Below are positions 9,084-19,746 of a stretch of DNA of 64,000 bases, one piece after another. Made by a program: the position numbers and the translations under genes. Source of the stretch: Aurantiochytrium sp. KH105 (lineage: Eukaryota > Sar > Bigyra > Thraustochytrida > Thraustochytriidae). Below the pieces are notes generated by a model. That model saw only the letters and a list, made by a program, of their open reading frames with translations, was not told the DNA's origin and made no database searches. The DNA lies in the NCBI GenBank assembly GCA_003116975.1, contig BGKB01000064.1:248001-312000 (forward strand), written 5' to 3'. Every line of letters starts with the position of its first letter. Position 1 is the first letter of the stretch.

Positions 9084-11963
9084 TTACGTTTCGTCTTCCT
9101 CGACGCGCGAGTGAGATACATTATGTAATAGCTGTGGTCCTTCCACATGTGCTGCAGCGAGTCTGGAGCGATCAATTGCCTCTCGAATCTTTTGACCCTT
9201 TCGTGTCTCATTCAGTGTCTCTCTCACAAATCGCTGCTGGAATCGAATCCACATGTTGCGCTGCTCCAAAAGATCGCGCAGCTTGTTCGGCGTGGGTGCA
9301 GGCGTCAGCTTGCGTAGAAGCTCCCGGAATTTGCCGCCATTGCGCAATGCAAAAACGAGAGAATTGCGCGGGATAAAGTACACCTCGACGCACGTGTCAG
9401 CAATGACAGTGCACGAGTGCGTATGGACTGTATTTTGACCATCAACCAAGGCTGCGCGGTCAGCAAGAATGCTGCCAGGTCCAACGGATTGAAAGCTGTA
9501 CTCTTGGAGTTGGTCCGTAACGCCAGAGATGTTAGCAGGCTGCTGCGGCGACACCGCACCCTTGTTCTCATCTTCGTCAGTTTCTCCCGCCTGATTACTC
9601 TGAGCGTGCTGGGCGAGGTCGCCCGGCGTAGGCTCACTTCCATCGTGGCGAAGCAATTTGATGCGACGACAACGTCCAATCGTAACAATGCCAAATTGCA
9701 AAGTGTCGTCAATCGGCTGACCCTGGCGGGAAATCACAGTTCCACTTGCAAATCGAGTCGCTCGCACGCTGTAGGCAAGTTGCGTGAGTTCGTCATCGAC
9801 GAGCATCGCAAACTCTGGCATGCCTTTCAAGAAGCGAACAGGTCTCGCAATGCGCTCCATTTCATGTGACATGAACACCTCTCGATAGTCAACTGCCTCG
9901 ATACGAAGTAGCTCCGTGTACTCGACGGCAATAGCCGAGGCTTTGCGTTTTCCAAGCGCCACAGTGCGAAGTCCGAGACCACCAAAGGACTCCCCAGCTC
10001 TCAGGACAGCCACTTCTGTAAATGAAGCTTCCTTCTTTTCCTTTCCATGATGCCGTGCGGCATGTTGATGGAGTTCCGCAGCACGCTTCGCGCCAAAGAT
10101 TCGCGTTTCAAGGTTTGCACGCTTGTTACGTTCCTTTGTCTGTCCATCGGCAGCTCCCGCGCGCCCGCCTTGAATTCTTTGATCTCTTCGCGATGTTTCC
10201 TTCTCCTGATCGTTGCGTTGCTGCTCCCTCTGCGCTTGATGCGCCCGTTGCGAGCGTGGGCGATTGCTTTTTGAAGTTTTATCCGTACCGCGCGAGAGGG
10301 ACGGCCTCTGTTCTGCGTTGACGCTTCCGGTTCGTTGAGTCATCTTTCGAGGTGCATCGCCGAGGGAAACCCTTCGCTGCCTACCTTGAGCCAGTTGACC
10401 TGCGCGTCCAGTGGATCTCGGCCTTCCGTCGTCACTTTCTTCACCACTCCAGAGCGGCTCTTTGTCTCGCACTTGAATCGAGACTTTGCCAGTAAGAATG
10501 ACGTAAAAGTACCCACCATCGTCATTCTGGTGGAAAACAGCCTGACCGGCGGGACATACCTCGAGCTCAGCTGACCTTGCGATACGGCGGCGTGCAGGCG
10601 TGGGAATGGAAAAGTCGGAAAATGCACGAGTTCGATGTAACTCATCGGCGATTTGACGCACGGCCTCACGGGAACGTTGCCCTGGACTCACGACAAGATT
10701 TCTGCGCAATAGGGGATAGTCCTCGAACCATGCTCCGCTGAGTACCGACGTCGTCACGCCTTTGCGCATATGCAGAACGGCGAGTGATGCCTTGGCAATC
10801 TGTCGCACTGTGTCCCAGCGCTCCTCAATGCGTCTCCTTCGCAATTTTTCTTCAGCCTCTTGCCGGTAGTTTCGCATTACCACTGCCATGCGACCCACAA
10901 GTCGCAGCTTACGCACGACCCGTCTGCGCGCTTCTTGCAGGCTTCGATTCTGAGGCAAAGGTCCGTTCCGGCATCCCGAGGACAGGTTGTCTTGCCCGGC
11001 ATGTGTCGAATTAGCAGTTCGCGCGAGAAGGGCGTTATCGATGGTGGAGCCCGCCCTTTTCACGGTCAGAGTCAGCGGGCCAAAGTCAAATTTGGAAAGT
11101 GCTGCGTTTCCATCTGCCGCATCCTCTTCATTCGCACTTGAAGTATCTTCTCCATTACTCCCTGGATTGGCAGCAGTATTGGTGGTGTCGCTTAAGGTGA
11201 CAAGCGTAGTTTGCTGTTCAGCGAGCTCGTGCAAAAGCTTGGATCCTCCCGATTTGTGAAGGGCCTCAAGGAGAATTGATGCGCGTTTCTCAATTGTAAG
11301 ACGTTGAGTTGTATGTGGCACCTCAGCGAGCTCTTTCACGGCAGCACGAATGAGCTGTTCAGTACGCTGTCGGGCCATTGGACGCGGTCTCGGTGGTGGA
11401 GACTTGGTGCTTTTTTTCTCTCCCGCTTTAGATGTGGCGACAACATGGGCAACTGTCGCAAGACGCATACGACGTTTTGGCTCTGCCACTGATATTGCGA
11501 TTGTGCTTGACGCACCTTTCTGATCTGACGCGGGTGGTGCGACGAAGCGGCGCTGAAGGAGCAAAGGCGTTTGCTTTTTCTTTGGCGACATTTGACTCTG
11601 GGCGTTGGGTGGTGCTGGAGCCGAGGGATCCAAGGGATGCTTTCGTTGTCTCACTGCAACGCCCGTATTGGCCTGCGCAGGCGTCCGCGTTACAGATGTC
11701 TTGTCTGCGCTCGCTGCGCCAGTCGCTTGCGATACTTCTCCAAGTAGTGCTTTGGTCGACGCTCCAAGGTTTTGCCGCGCGAGACTAGGCGGCGCAGGTC
11801 CCTCATCGTGCCACGAGGTAGTAAAGCTCCTCTTTCTACGCCGCATCGCGACGGCAGGTTGTCGCCGCTCGTCGAGAAGCGCTGATCCGTCGGTCGGTGT
11901 TCGCTCGCTCAATTTTGCTTTTCGCCACACCACATACAGAAAAAAAAATGCGAACCAACCCAT
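9084..11963 (-). CDS. Protein with two cyclic nucleotide-binding-like domains
   Basis: 959 residues from the first ATG (11963); an alternative ATG is at 11846. The first-ATG form begins with a hydrophobic stretch (GWFAFFFLYVVW) that could be a membrane anchor. Residues 40-340 are basic and low complexity. A first cNMP-type beta-roll spans about 440-705, split by a ~135-residue K/R/Q-rich insert; a second lies at about 715-880. The phosphate-binding cassette of domain 1 reads FGGLGL and then RKAS, lacking the Glu and canonical Arg that hold cyclic nucleotide, and domain 2 has no recognisable cassette. The fold call is fairly secure but nucleotide binding is doubtful. The architecture recalls CNBD2-type proteins, tentatively. 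It is probably not a PKA regulatory subunit, because no dimerisation or inhibitor motif is visible. Confidence 0.75.
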   Translation of the reverse strand: MGWFAFFFLYVVWRKAKLSERTPTDGSALLDERRQPAVAMRRRKRSFTTSWHDEGPAPPSLARQNLGASTKALLGEVSQATGAASADKTSVTRTPAQANTGVAVRQRKHPLDPSAPAPPNAQSQMSPKKKQTPLLLQRRFVAPPASDQKGASSTIAISVAEPKRRMRLATVAHVVATSKAGEKKSTKSPPPRPRPMARQRTEQLIRAAVKELAEVPHTTQRLTIEKRASILLEALHKSGGSKLLHELAEQQTTLVTLSDTTNTAANPGSNGEDTSSANEEDAADGNAALSKFDFGPLTLTVKRAGSTIDNALLARTANSTHAGQDNLSSGCRNGPLPQNRSLQEARRRVVRKLRLVGRMAVVMRNYRQEAEEKLRRRRIEERWDTVRQIAKASLAVLHMRKGVTTSVLSGAWFEDYPLLRRNLVVSPGQRSREAVRQIADELHRTRAFSDFSIPTPARRRIARSAELEVCPAGQAVFHQNDDGGYFYVILTGKVSIQVRDKEPLWSGEESDDGRPRSTGRAGQLAQGRQRRVSLGDAPRKMTQRTGSVNAEQRPSLSRGTDKTSKSNRPRSQRAHQAQREQQRNDQEKETSRRDQRIQGGRAGAADGQTKERNKRANLETRIFGAKRAAELHQHAARHHGKEKKEASFTEVAVLRAGESFGGLGLRTVALGKRKASAIAVEYTELLRIEAVDYREVFMSHEMERIARPVRFLKGMPEFAMLVDDELTQLAYSVRATRFASGTVISRQGQPIDDTLQFGIVTIGRCRRIKLLRHDGSEPTPGDLAQHAQSNQAGETDEDENKGAVSPQQPANISGVTDQLQEYSFQSVGPGSILADRAALVDGQNTVHTHSCTVIADTCVEVYFIPRNSLVFALRNGGKFRELLRKLTPAPTPNKLRDLLEQRNMWIRFQQRFVRETLNETRKGQKIREAIDRSRLAAAHVEGPQLLHNVSHSRVEEDET

Positions 11964-12402
11964 AGTACACACCCCCTTAAGAAAACTTTTTATCTTGTTG
12001 GAGAGAGTTGCATGTGGCCGGATAAAACAAGGTAAGAAAATTTCTGTGGAGGCAATCGTACTTTGTTCTGTCCTGGAGGAGTGAGGCAACAATTTTAAAA
12101 GAAAAATTCAGGATCAGCTGGCAAAGAAGAAGCGAACGCACATCCGCGTGTGAAAATGAATAGAAAAGGAATTCTGCATTGCAACTCGAAATACAAAAAT
12201 CAACGCTGTTGTTTGATATGAGGGGGAGGTGGCTTTGACGTCGACGCTTTGTGAATGGAGTCTTCGTTTCGAAAATTTTTTGTCCTCTATGACCATCATA
12301 GGGGGTCTTCCCCCCCCAAGAAAAGAAGTATTCGACTCGACAAGAAAGACGTCAATCGTACGCCAAATTTTTTATATTCTGCATGTCATGGGCTGAGCCA
12401 AT
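11964..12402. other. Upstream region of the cNMP-domain gene, no gene seen
   Basis: A 439-base AT-richer gap between two minus-strand genes, with poly-A/T runs near 11941 and a C8 run near 12309. It serves as 3' flank of the hydrolase gene and promoter of the cNMP-domain gene. Confidence 0.5.
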
Positions 12403-13739
12403 TTAAATGCTATACTTTTGCAGGAAGCTAAAGGCACGCGCCCACGCGGTGGAAATCGATTCCGGATCGTGCTTGGGATCGTCGTCGTTGTCGCCGATCT
12501 GGCCAAGCTCCTTCTTGCGAGAGACCGAGTCTGGAAGACCTGTGCGTATTGTCGTGATGCGATCGATCGCAGAGAGGTGTGTGAGTGAAGCTGTTGGCGC
12601 GATCGATCTGTCCATTTCGAATGAATGCACGTACTGTTCATGAAGGCATGGCCGACAGTCGGGTAGCGAAAAAACTCAAAGTCGGTCTTGGACTCCTTGA
12701 GAGCCTCCTCAAACTTGTCCTGGCTGGGAGGGTCCGAAAAGCCCTCCATGTTGTCTCGTCCGCCGAAGTGGCAGGAGAGCGGGACCTTGAGCGTAGCGGG
12801 ATCCTGTGAAGCGACGCACGTCAGTTTCGCTTGAATGAGAAGGGAAGACCCTCATTTCGCGAGTGGGCGTGGACGTACCGCAAGTTCCTTGGGGGGAATG
12901 CCATAAAAGGGAAGGCCGCAAGCGAAGATGGGGTTGCCGTCCTCCCCAGTGCAGTTGACCGACGCAGCAGTCGCCAGAGCTCCGCCCTGTGAGTGATCGA
13001 TTACGAGAAAAAGTACGAAACCCCCACCAAACACACACGATGGCGAGAATCTCAAAGGTTAGCTCTCTTGAAGACACAACGAAGGTCCAATAATTTGCAA
13101 TGGATGGAAATGATCGAAAACGGTCCAAAATGAAAACACGTACCATGCAAAAGCCCATCACGCCGACGTTCTCGCAACCCTCTTCCTCCTTGAGGTGCTG
13201 GGCGACCTTGCCGAGGCCCTCGACGGCCTTGGGCCCTGTATATTTCGAAATGGTAACGTCAACGTGAAATCGTGAGACAATCAAAAACGCTCGCTTCGAG
13301 GCTTGTGATCCAACGAGCTTGAAAACGTACAGTCAAGGTTGTCCATGAGGTGATGCGCCTCTTCGGCATCGAGCGTCGACTTGCCATTGTAAAGGTCAGG
13401 GAGAAGCACCGTGCAGCCCTTGTATGCGACAACGTGCTGGGCTTGAAGCTTGAGCTCCTCGGTGATGCCCCACCACTCCTGTGTTTGGACGTACTTGGTG
13501 TGAGCCTCTCTTTTCCTGAGCATGGACTCGCGCGGCGGGCCTTGCACATAAATGAAAACCCTGCCGAGCTTTACTTCACGCTCTCATGGACGTACCTGAA
13601 TAAGGACAAGGCCACCCTTCGAGGAGGTGCCCTTGTAAATCAGCACGGGGATATCCCCGACGGTCTTCTTGATCGCCTGCATCGTGCAGTGCTCGGTCCC
13701 TTCAAGAATGTACGGCTCGTCTTCGGGCGGCGCAAGCAT
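12403..13739 (-). CDS. Dienelactone hydrolase family protein, six exons
   Basis: Reconstructed from six exons in reading order: 13739-13596, 13478-13331, 13235-13144, 12986-12879, 12803-12635 and 12539-12403, giving 265 residues, normal for the family. All five introns (75-157 bases) begin GTACGT and end ACAG. The catalytic triad is intact: nucleophile Cys in GFCMGG (formed across the exon 3/4 junction), Asp in GGRDNM and His in GHAFMN. These alpha/beta hydrolases open lactone or ester substrates; the natural substrate here is unknown. Codon phases agree at every junction and the joined protein matches the family throughout, for example the Trp codon split across exons 2 and 3 in LDWPK. It is the only intron-rich gene in the window. 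Confidence 0.92.
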
Positions 13740-13823
13740 TCCAATGTCTCGCCGCTCGCGTTTGCTATCTGCGCGCAGCCGCAGCCCTCCTCCTCGCCGT
13801 CAGTCTTCCGTCCCGCTCCCGCT

Positions 13824-13853
13824 CGAGTCGAGTCGAGTCGAGTCGAGTCGAGT
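13824..13853. repeat. (CGAGT)6 pentanucleotide repeat
   Basis: Six perfect tandem copies about 85 bases upstream of the dienelactone hydrolase start codon. Confidence 0.97.
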
Positions 13854-14990
13854 CGGCCTCGCGCGTGCGCCTCGCCCTCGTCGCGCGGGCGTGATCCGGC
13901 CTGGGCCTCGCCGGAGATGATCGAAGATCACCCTCGGCCCCCGCCTCGCTCGAGACCTCGCCCGCGCCGCTCTCCAGACCTCGATCGCTCCAGACCTGCC
14001 CGCCGCCCGCCCTTCGCGCCGCTGCCCTGCGCGCGGGGGCTCCTCGCGCCCTCCGCGCCGCGCTGCACGTACGAGTCTCCGCGTTCGCGCTGCGTTTCTC
14101 GTCTGCCTTCGTCACGTCGCGCTCGGGATCCTTGGATCTCTCTCTCCCACTAGCCATGGTATACTAGGCTATACCAAACTATACTATCCTATCCTACACT
14201 GTGCTATACGGGTATAGCTGGGCGGGCGGCTGCGGCTCGTAGCAGTAACGCTAGCAGTGGCTGCGTCTGTCCGGATCCAACGCGGGTCAAGATAGCGGCG
14301 GCGGCCGCGCCGCTGCTTAAACTCGTAGCAACGCGCAGCTGCAGCCGCCGCGCACGGCGGTCGACGGCGAACCAGGCCCTCGAGCTTTGGTGTTGCACGG
14401 GGATGGAGGTTCGCCGTCGATCCCGGCCCGGGGGCCGCTCGGAGTCAACGGATCGATTTGGGGAGGGCGTCTCACGCTTCGTGCGTGTGCTTTTGCGAGC
14501 GAGGAAGGGGGTGACGGGTGGGGGTCGGTGAGGCTGGACTGAAGAGCTGGCAGCGCGCGTTCTTACGGAGAGTACGCTGGTGTTTCCTTTGATTTGATTG
14601 ATTGTCTGAGTGAGCGTGTGAGGGTTGGCTGCTGTTGCGTTTTTTCCAATAGAACACAGGAGCTTGCGTGTCTGTAAGTGCATGGATGTGACCTGCCTTG
14701 GCCCCAGAGGCAGGCGACTTGCAGGCGGAACCCCAGAGGGAGCAAGCGTATGCATGAGCTGGAATGGAAGAATTTATTCCTTTACCCTTCCAAGGTCAGT
14801 TGTAGTCAGTCACGCTCGCCTTGATAGGGTAGTAAGTAGGTCTTCAGGCGCCCTCGCCGTCAGATCTCGGCTACTACGACAACCTTGGCTGGGAACCAAG
14901 GTGAGCGAAAAAGAGAGAAAAAAGGAGAGAGAGAGAGAGAGAGAGAGTCGACAACAGCTCAAATAACAGCATCAGCGAACGTGGAGGTAG

Positions 14991-15015
14991 GGCAAGGCAA
15001 GGCAAGACAAAGCAA
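14991..15015. repeat. (GGCAA)n-type pentanucleotide repeat
   Basis: Three perfect GGCAA units followed by GACAA and AGCAA, about 95 bases upstream of the TPR gene ATG. The same unit recurs near 19727, 46903 and 61061. Confidence 0.9.
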
Positions 15016-15108
15016 GCTCTCTTATTCTGAGAAAACGACTCGCAAGCTCGCTGCGCCGCGGGGCGGTGGCGCCAAGGCCTGCGCGAGAGCGAGGCAAGGG
15101 CGGCGACA

Positions 15109-18100
15109 ATGTCGACGCGAGACCCTTTGCGCGAGAAAGCGCAAAGCGCTCCGCGAAGAGGGTCGCTGCAGAACCTGCGAAGGCAAAAGCTTGAGTCGCT
15201 CGCGAGACAGAACCCGACAGAGCCGCACACGCAAGAAGATCTGGGCATGCTGCTCGCAGAGGTAGGAGATTACGAAGAAGCGGAGCGATTCTTGGCTCGA
15301 GCCCTCGAGTATGGTATTCCCTCCGTCTCTTTGCTTTCGACGCGAGGTCATGCGCTTTACGCTCTGCAGCGGTACGCAGAAGCGCAAACACTTTTGCAGC
15401 GCGCAGTCAATCTAGCCTTAACGCAGGGTCGCAACGTCCGCTTCGACACGTATGCGCGCTTGGCCCGGGCAGCCATCCTTGTAGGGGACTTTTCCGGCGC
15501 TCAAACAAACTGCGAAGAGGCTCTTCACAGAGTCATTCCCTCCTATTACGCGTCTGCAAATGGACGCGCTGGCACGGCAGAGCCTGCCAAAGGCGCCAAG
15601 ACGTGCAGCTCCAAAAATGTCGACAAAGACGCGCGAAAAAGTCGAAAACAACGCGGAGAGTCGTACGGAGGCGTTGCCGACCTTCACATGATCTGTGCAT
15701 CAATAGCAATGTATAATTACGACGCGAATGGAGCATTAGAACATTTGCAAAGAGCATTCGAACTCAAGCGCAATCGGCGTACAGACTGTGAGCCTTTTTC
15801 CAACGAGCATCTCTGGGCACTCGTTTCACGCGCGTACTCGATGATGGGACGTTCGACATTGGCCCACAAGGCACTTGGTATGACGCGCGTGAGAAAACCA
15901 GAAGACCTCTGGCTCGATCTTGCGGACCTCATGCTCAAGCAAGAAGACTATTTGGGCGCTCTCGGAGCTGCGGAGCAAGGATTAGTGCACTGTCCTTTTA
16001 AAGGGTCTCTTCTTGAGTCAAAATGCACTGCTCTTCGAGCCCTCTCGGAGGCGTCCAAGGCGATTCCAGAACTCAAGGAAGATCTCGCTGACGCAACCGC
16101 TCTGCTGGAGAGCATCGTGGCTGTTCAGCCAATAACGGGGCGCTCTGCTCGTGCCAAAAACTTGCTCAAGGGTATGAAGTCTAGCGTTTCGTGCGCGGCG
16201 TTTTCTCGAGCTGAGTTCGAGCTCGACGTGGGTGGGGCCGCCTCCCCTCGATTTGCTCGAACACTTGCACTTGCGGATGACGCCGCTCCAGTGCGCAGTG
16301 ACAACGAAGAAGACGAAGACGAAGGCGAAGACGAAGACGAAGAAGATGATGATGATGAAGATGCAAGGGAGCAGGAGGAGGAGGAGGGGAAGCACAGCTC
16401 TCTGCAAGAAAAGTGGTACCTTGAGGACGGAAATGGTTCACCCAAGACGTATGAAGAGGAAAGTGATTTAGAATACGAGGATGACGAGACTGCAACTCCG
16501 TCCCAGCAAAAGAATTACAAGAAGAAAACCAGCAGAGGAAAGAAGAAATCGTCCTCGCGAAAGCTGGGTCGGATGACGAGACGTCAGCAGGAGCGGACTA
16601 TGGCCCGTTTGCACACGGGGCGGGGCTTGCTGACCCAGCGATTTGAGAACGAAGACTCTGCAGCAGCAAGTCGGGAGGAAACCCCAACAATGACAAGGCG
16701 ACAGCAGCAGGAATCCACAATGCGTCTCTATGCCGCGGGAGGCATGATGACGCAGCGTTCTGGCAATGCCAATGATGGCCAGAGCGGGGATGATGAAGCC
16801 AAACCGCGGGAGGATCGAATCACGCGTCTCCAGCGCATGAGAACACAGCGCGAAACAATGGCACGGCTTGCTTCGCAAAAGTCAACAAAGTCGCAGCTCC
16901 TGGGCGACAATTCCGGAGGCATGTCGCGCATGAGCTGGTCCGACAAGCAAAGGTCCAGTCGTGTGATGGGACATCCACCGCCGATGCGCCCGCAATCGTC
17001 TAAACTTCGCTTCAAGAAACCACCTCTCGTGCACCAGCAATCGTGGCCTCCACGCGAGGACACGACACCAAGTGGAAGACCGCAAAGCGCGCCCCGAGAT
17101 TCACGATTCTCACGATCGCGCGAAACGGCCGGCACAAAGGTTAAGTTGACGCGGCTAAGCACCAGATTAACGCAAGAAGAGTCCCTTGCAAGTTTGCATA
17201 TGGACGACGCATCGCGCAGCACCCGCCGTCTGCAAACTCATGCAGAGCATGAGGATGCCAAGGTTGTTGACTCTGGCTTGGAGGAGTTTTGCAAGGGTGA
17301 TAAAGATAAAGACGGAGCCCAGGTCGCCCCCGTCCAAGGTATCGATCTCTCGCGGCTTCTCCAAAACGGGCCGGCGCCCGTTGTGCCGAGCTCGCGAGCC
17401 GTATCGGAACGAACGAATAGCACGGCAGCAGCCGCCTCGGAGTCGGATGGCGCAGAGATTGTTGAAGAACTTGCAACCTCGATATTCGAGCCGGAAGAAG
17501 AAGGCGAGACGCCAGGTTCGGAGCCCGAGGATCTTGTTGACGATGCGGCGAAAAATTCAGACAAGGAGGGTAATATGAGCGTTGTTGAAGAGGAGTTGTC
17601 GGGCGAGAGCGAGGCTGCAGCGCAGTCACAAAATGGAGAGGGGTCAATTTCTTCGAGCGACGGCATCAAAAAGGAGGACGAAGGAGAAGGGAAAGAGGTA
17701 CGGCGAGAAAGTTTGGAGCCCCCTGACGAGTCGGGCACCACTTCGTCGCCTCAAGCGCAGGGACAGGTGAAGAGGCTCTCGCAAGTTCAAACTCTTGACG
17801 ACGTGCGAGCCGTAAGCGTGGTGGACCCGGTTGGATCCGTGCGCGCACTCTTGAATTTGATAGAGATTGAGGATCAAAGTGAGCGCGCGAAGCGCACCTA
17901 CTCGAGTCTCAGTAGCAGCAAGACCAGCCGGCCCCGAACTACAGCATCATTGAGTGACAAACCGATGGAGCCTGTGGCAGAGGCAGTTGGAGAAACGGAA
18001 GATATGGAGACAAAGGCCGTTGATTCATTGGGGCCCCCAACTACGAAGCCGGTAAATCCCGTGGAGGCTGCCGAGGCGCTGCTGAGTTTGATTGCGGACG

Positions 18101-18177
18101 AATTCTCTGAAAGCGAGGACGAGGACCAGCACCTGGACCAGGACCTCGACTCGGATGACAGCGAGGTGCTCTTTTGA
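15109..18177 (+). CDS. TPR protein with long acidic, repeat-bearing tail
   Basis: 1022 residues, single exon. The first ~330 residues are helical TPR-like repeats (YEEAERFLARALEYG, YAEAQTLLQRAVNLA, NGALEHLQRAFELK, YLGALGAAEQGLVH), probably a protein-binding superhelix. The rest is largely disordered: a D/E run at about 400-430, then a K/R-rich block with a repeated motif MTRRQQxxTMxRL...TQR (two clear copies near 490 and 530, weaker third near 565). Near the C-terminus a short helical motif of PVxxxxALLxLI type occurs twice (about 905 and 985), which could be a duplicated docking motif. No enzymatic domain is visible. TPR proteins of this size occur in ciliary and assembly complexes, but no specific partner can be named. 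Two stop codons in tandem (TGATGA) end the frame. Confidence 0.75.
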   Translation: MSTRDPLREKAQSAPRRGSLQNLRRQKLESLARQNPTEPHTQEDLGMLLAEVGDYEEAERFLARALEYGIPSVSLLSTRGHALYALQRYAEAQTLLQRAVNLALTQGRNVRFDTYARLARAAILVGDFSGAQTNCEEALHRVIPSYYASANGRAGTAEPAKGAKTCSSKNVDKDARKSRKQRGESYGGVADLHMICASIAMYNYDANGALEHLQRAFELKRNRRTDCEPFSNEHLWALVSRAYSMMGRSTLAHKALGMTRVRKPEDLWLDLADLMLKQEDYLGALGAAEQGLVHCPFKGSLLESKCTALRALSEASKAIPELKEDLADATALLESIVAVQPITGRSARAKNLLKGMKSSVSCAAFSRAEFELDVGGAASPRFARTLALADDAAPVRSDNEEDEDEGEDEDEEDDDDEDAREQEEEEGKHSSLQEKWYLEDGNGSPKTYEEESDLEYEDDETATPSQQKNYKKKTSRGKKKSSSRKLGRMTRRQQERTMARLHTGRGLLTQRFENEDSAAASREETPTMTRRQQQESTMRLYAAGGMMTQRSGNANDGQSGDDEAKPREDRITRLQRMRTQRETMARLASQKSTKSQLLGDNSGGMSRMSWSDKQRSSRVMGHPPPMRPQSSKLRFKKPPLVHQQSWPPREDTTPSGRPQSAPRDSRFSRSRETAGTKVKLTRLSTRLTQEESLASLHMDDASRSTRRLQTHAEHEDAKVVDSGLEEFCKGDKDKDGAQVAPVQGIDLSRLLQNGPAPVVPSSRAVSERTNSTAAAASESDGAEIVEELATSIFEPEEEGETPGSEPEDLVDDAAKNSDKEGNMSVVEEELSGESEAAAQSQNGEGSISSSDGIKKEDEGEGKEVRRESLEPPDESGTTSSPQAQGQVKRLSQVQTLDDVRAVSVVDPVGSVRALLNLIEIEDQSERAKRTYSSLSSSKTSRPRTTASLSDKPMEPVAEAVGETEDMETKAVDSLGPPTTKPVNPVEAAEALLSLIADEFSESEDEDQHLDQDLDSDDSEVLF

Positions 18178-18253
18178 TGATTGTGAAAGACCAAAAGAAA
18201 AAGGAGAAGCAAGCTGTGCACGTTCGTTCTTTTGTAGCAAGCATGAATGCATG

Positions 18254-18275
18254 CTAGGCCTAGGCCTAGGCCTAG
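18254..18275. repeat. (CTAGGC)3 hexamer repeat
   Basis: Three tandem CTAGGC units plus CTAG, about 75 bases after the TPR gene stop. The word CCTAGGCC is palindromic and recurs in other intergenic gaps (18917, 47506, 54485, 56658). Confidence 0.9.
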
Positions 18276-19701
18276 AGGTAGTGATAGAATGTATAATTCC
18301 GAAGAGGCTGGTGTGAACATGAATGTGACGTTGGCGTTTTCGAGTCGGTGCGAGAAGTTGCAACGCGGCGCGATTGCCTTTTGGACCTCGCAAAGCATGA
18401 CTCCGATGCGCGATTTGCCACACGGCTCCACTCACGGCTCGGCACGCGACACGACTCGAGGGCCACGCGACCACGATTGGCATTTTTTACGAGGTGGTGA
18501 TTCTTGTGGTGCAAATTTCCCGGACGAGAAACGGCAAATTGTCCACATGGAAATAGAACTGGCCGTCGTCGGTGCGCGTTGAGCTTCCTCTTCCCTGCGC
18601 GGCGCCTTCGTCTTGATTCGCTTCCCTTTGCCCCCTCTCGCCTTCTCTCCTCCGCCGGGAACGGGCTCCCCTCACCGCACTTGAGGCCGCGAGGTCTCCA
18701 AGTTGCCTGGTTTGCGCCCGCCATCGCCAGCTTCAATCCCACGAACGAACTGTACATGGGCCGGCGCCGCGGAGTCGCTCTCTGCGTCCTTTTCGCCGCC
18801 GCCGCCTGGCATCGTCTCGGCCTCTTCGTCGCCTTTTCAAGCCAAGCTAAACCATGCCAAGCCTGTCCCAGGCCAAAGGGCCAAGCCAAGCGCCAGCAGG
18901 TGGCGCCTTTCCCCCACCTAGGCCGGACTAGTCATCCACTAGTGGAGCGCAACGCTACACCTTTGGCTCCACAGTGTTCTCACGTAAGCCCCCCGCAGCC
19001 GGGTCCGGCGGCGGGCCTTTCCACCCCCTCCTTCCCCGCGGCCTTTCCCCTTATTATGTATAATCAGCCTCCTCGCGTTTGTTGCTGCTTCTCGCGCTCG
19101 ACCTCGAACCCGCGCCCGCACGGCGGTCCGTGATTGGGCCCGCGCGGGGCGCCCCGAGGTCAGGTGGCGCTCGCCCCGCGCTCCCGGCGACCGGCTCGCG
19201 GTGCAGCTGCAGCTGGCTGCTGGCGAGGGAAAGCGGTAGGGAAGGGAGGCGGGCGGCGGTATCGAGGCGGTGAGATTGTGGCGCGCGGCGCGAGGTGCGG
19301 GGAAGCTAGCGAGGAGCAGCGGCAAAGCTAGCGAGAAGCAGCGAGCTCTGGAGGCGGCCCGGCGTTGGTCCACAGAAGTACCGCAGCTGCGGATCACGGT
19401 GTGGTCTGCGGGGGCGGGGCCAAGAAGGCGGTGACGAAAGTCGCAGCGCGCAGCGAGGCTGCGTGCGAAGAGGCGCACCGCCGCCGCGCAGAGAAGCGGC
19501 CGGCGCCAGACGGGCAACGAGTGCGCCGCGAGGAGCAGCGGCGCGGCAGCGGAGCAGAGCTTGGCAGAGCGGCGAGGGCGCGAGCGAGGGCGGCCTGCTT
19601 CGTTTGAGTGGCCGGAGCTCAGCGCGGCGCCAGAACTGGAACGGGCCACCCCTGCCCAGACCGCGATCGCGAGAGACCCTAACAGACCACCACCGCTCCA
19701 C

Positions 19702-19746
19702 GCCGAGGCGAGGCGAGGCGAGCGAGGCAAGGCAAGGCAAGGCAAG
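19702..19746. repeat. (GGCGA)n/(GGCAA)n compound pentanucleotide repeat
   Basis: A run of GGCGA-type units passing directly into GGCAA-type units, about 275 bases upstream of the HAD gene ATG. Confidence 0.85.

Larger units (their letters stand above)
13740..15108. other. Long divergent gap with microsatellites
   Basis: 1369 bases between the hydrolase ATG and the TPR gene ATG. It holds a (CGAGT)6 array, an AT-rich stretch of repeated CTATAC-like words at about 14157-14216, a (GA)n run near 14926-14947, and a (GGCAA)n run just before the TPR gene. Open frames on both strands are low-complexity R/P/S-rich translations with no domain signal. I call no gene. Confidence 0.5.

Noticed and set aside
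13350-14153. Plus-strand 267-codon frame over the hydrolase gene
   Set aside because: It crosses exons and introns of the minus-strand hydrolase, whose joined exons give a complete conserved enzyme.
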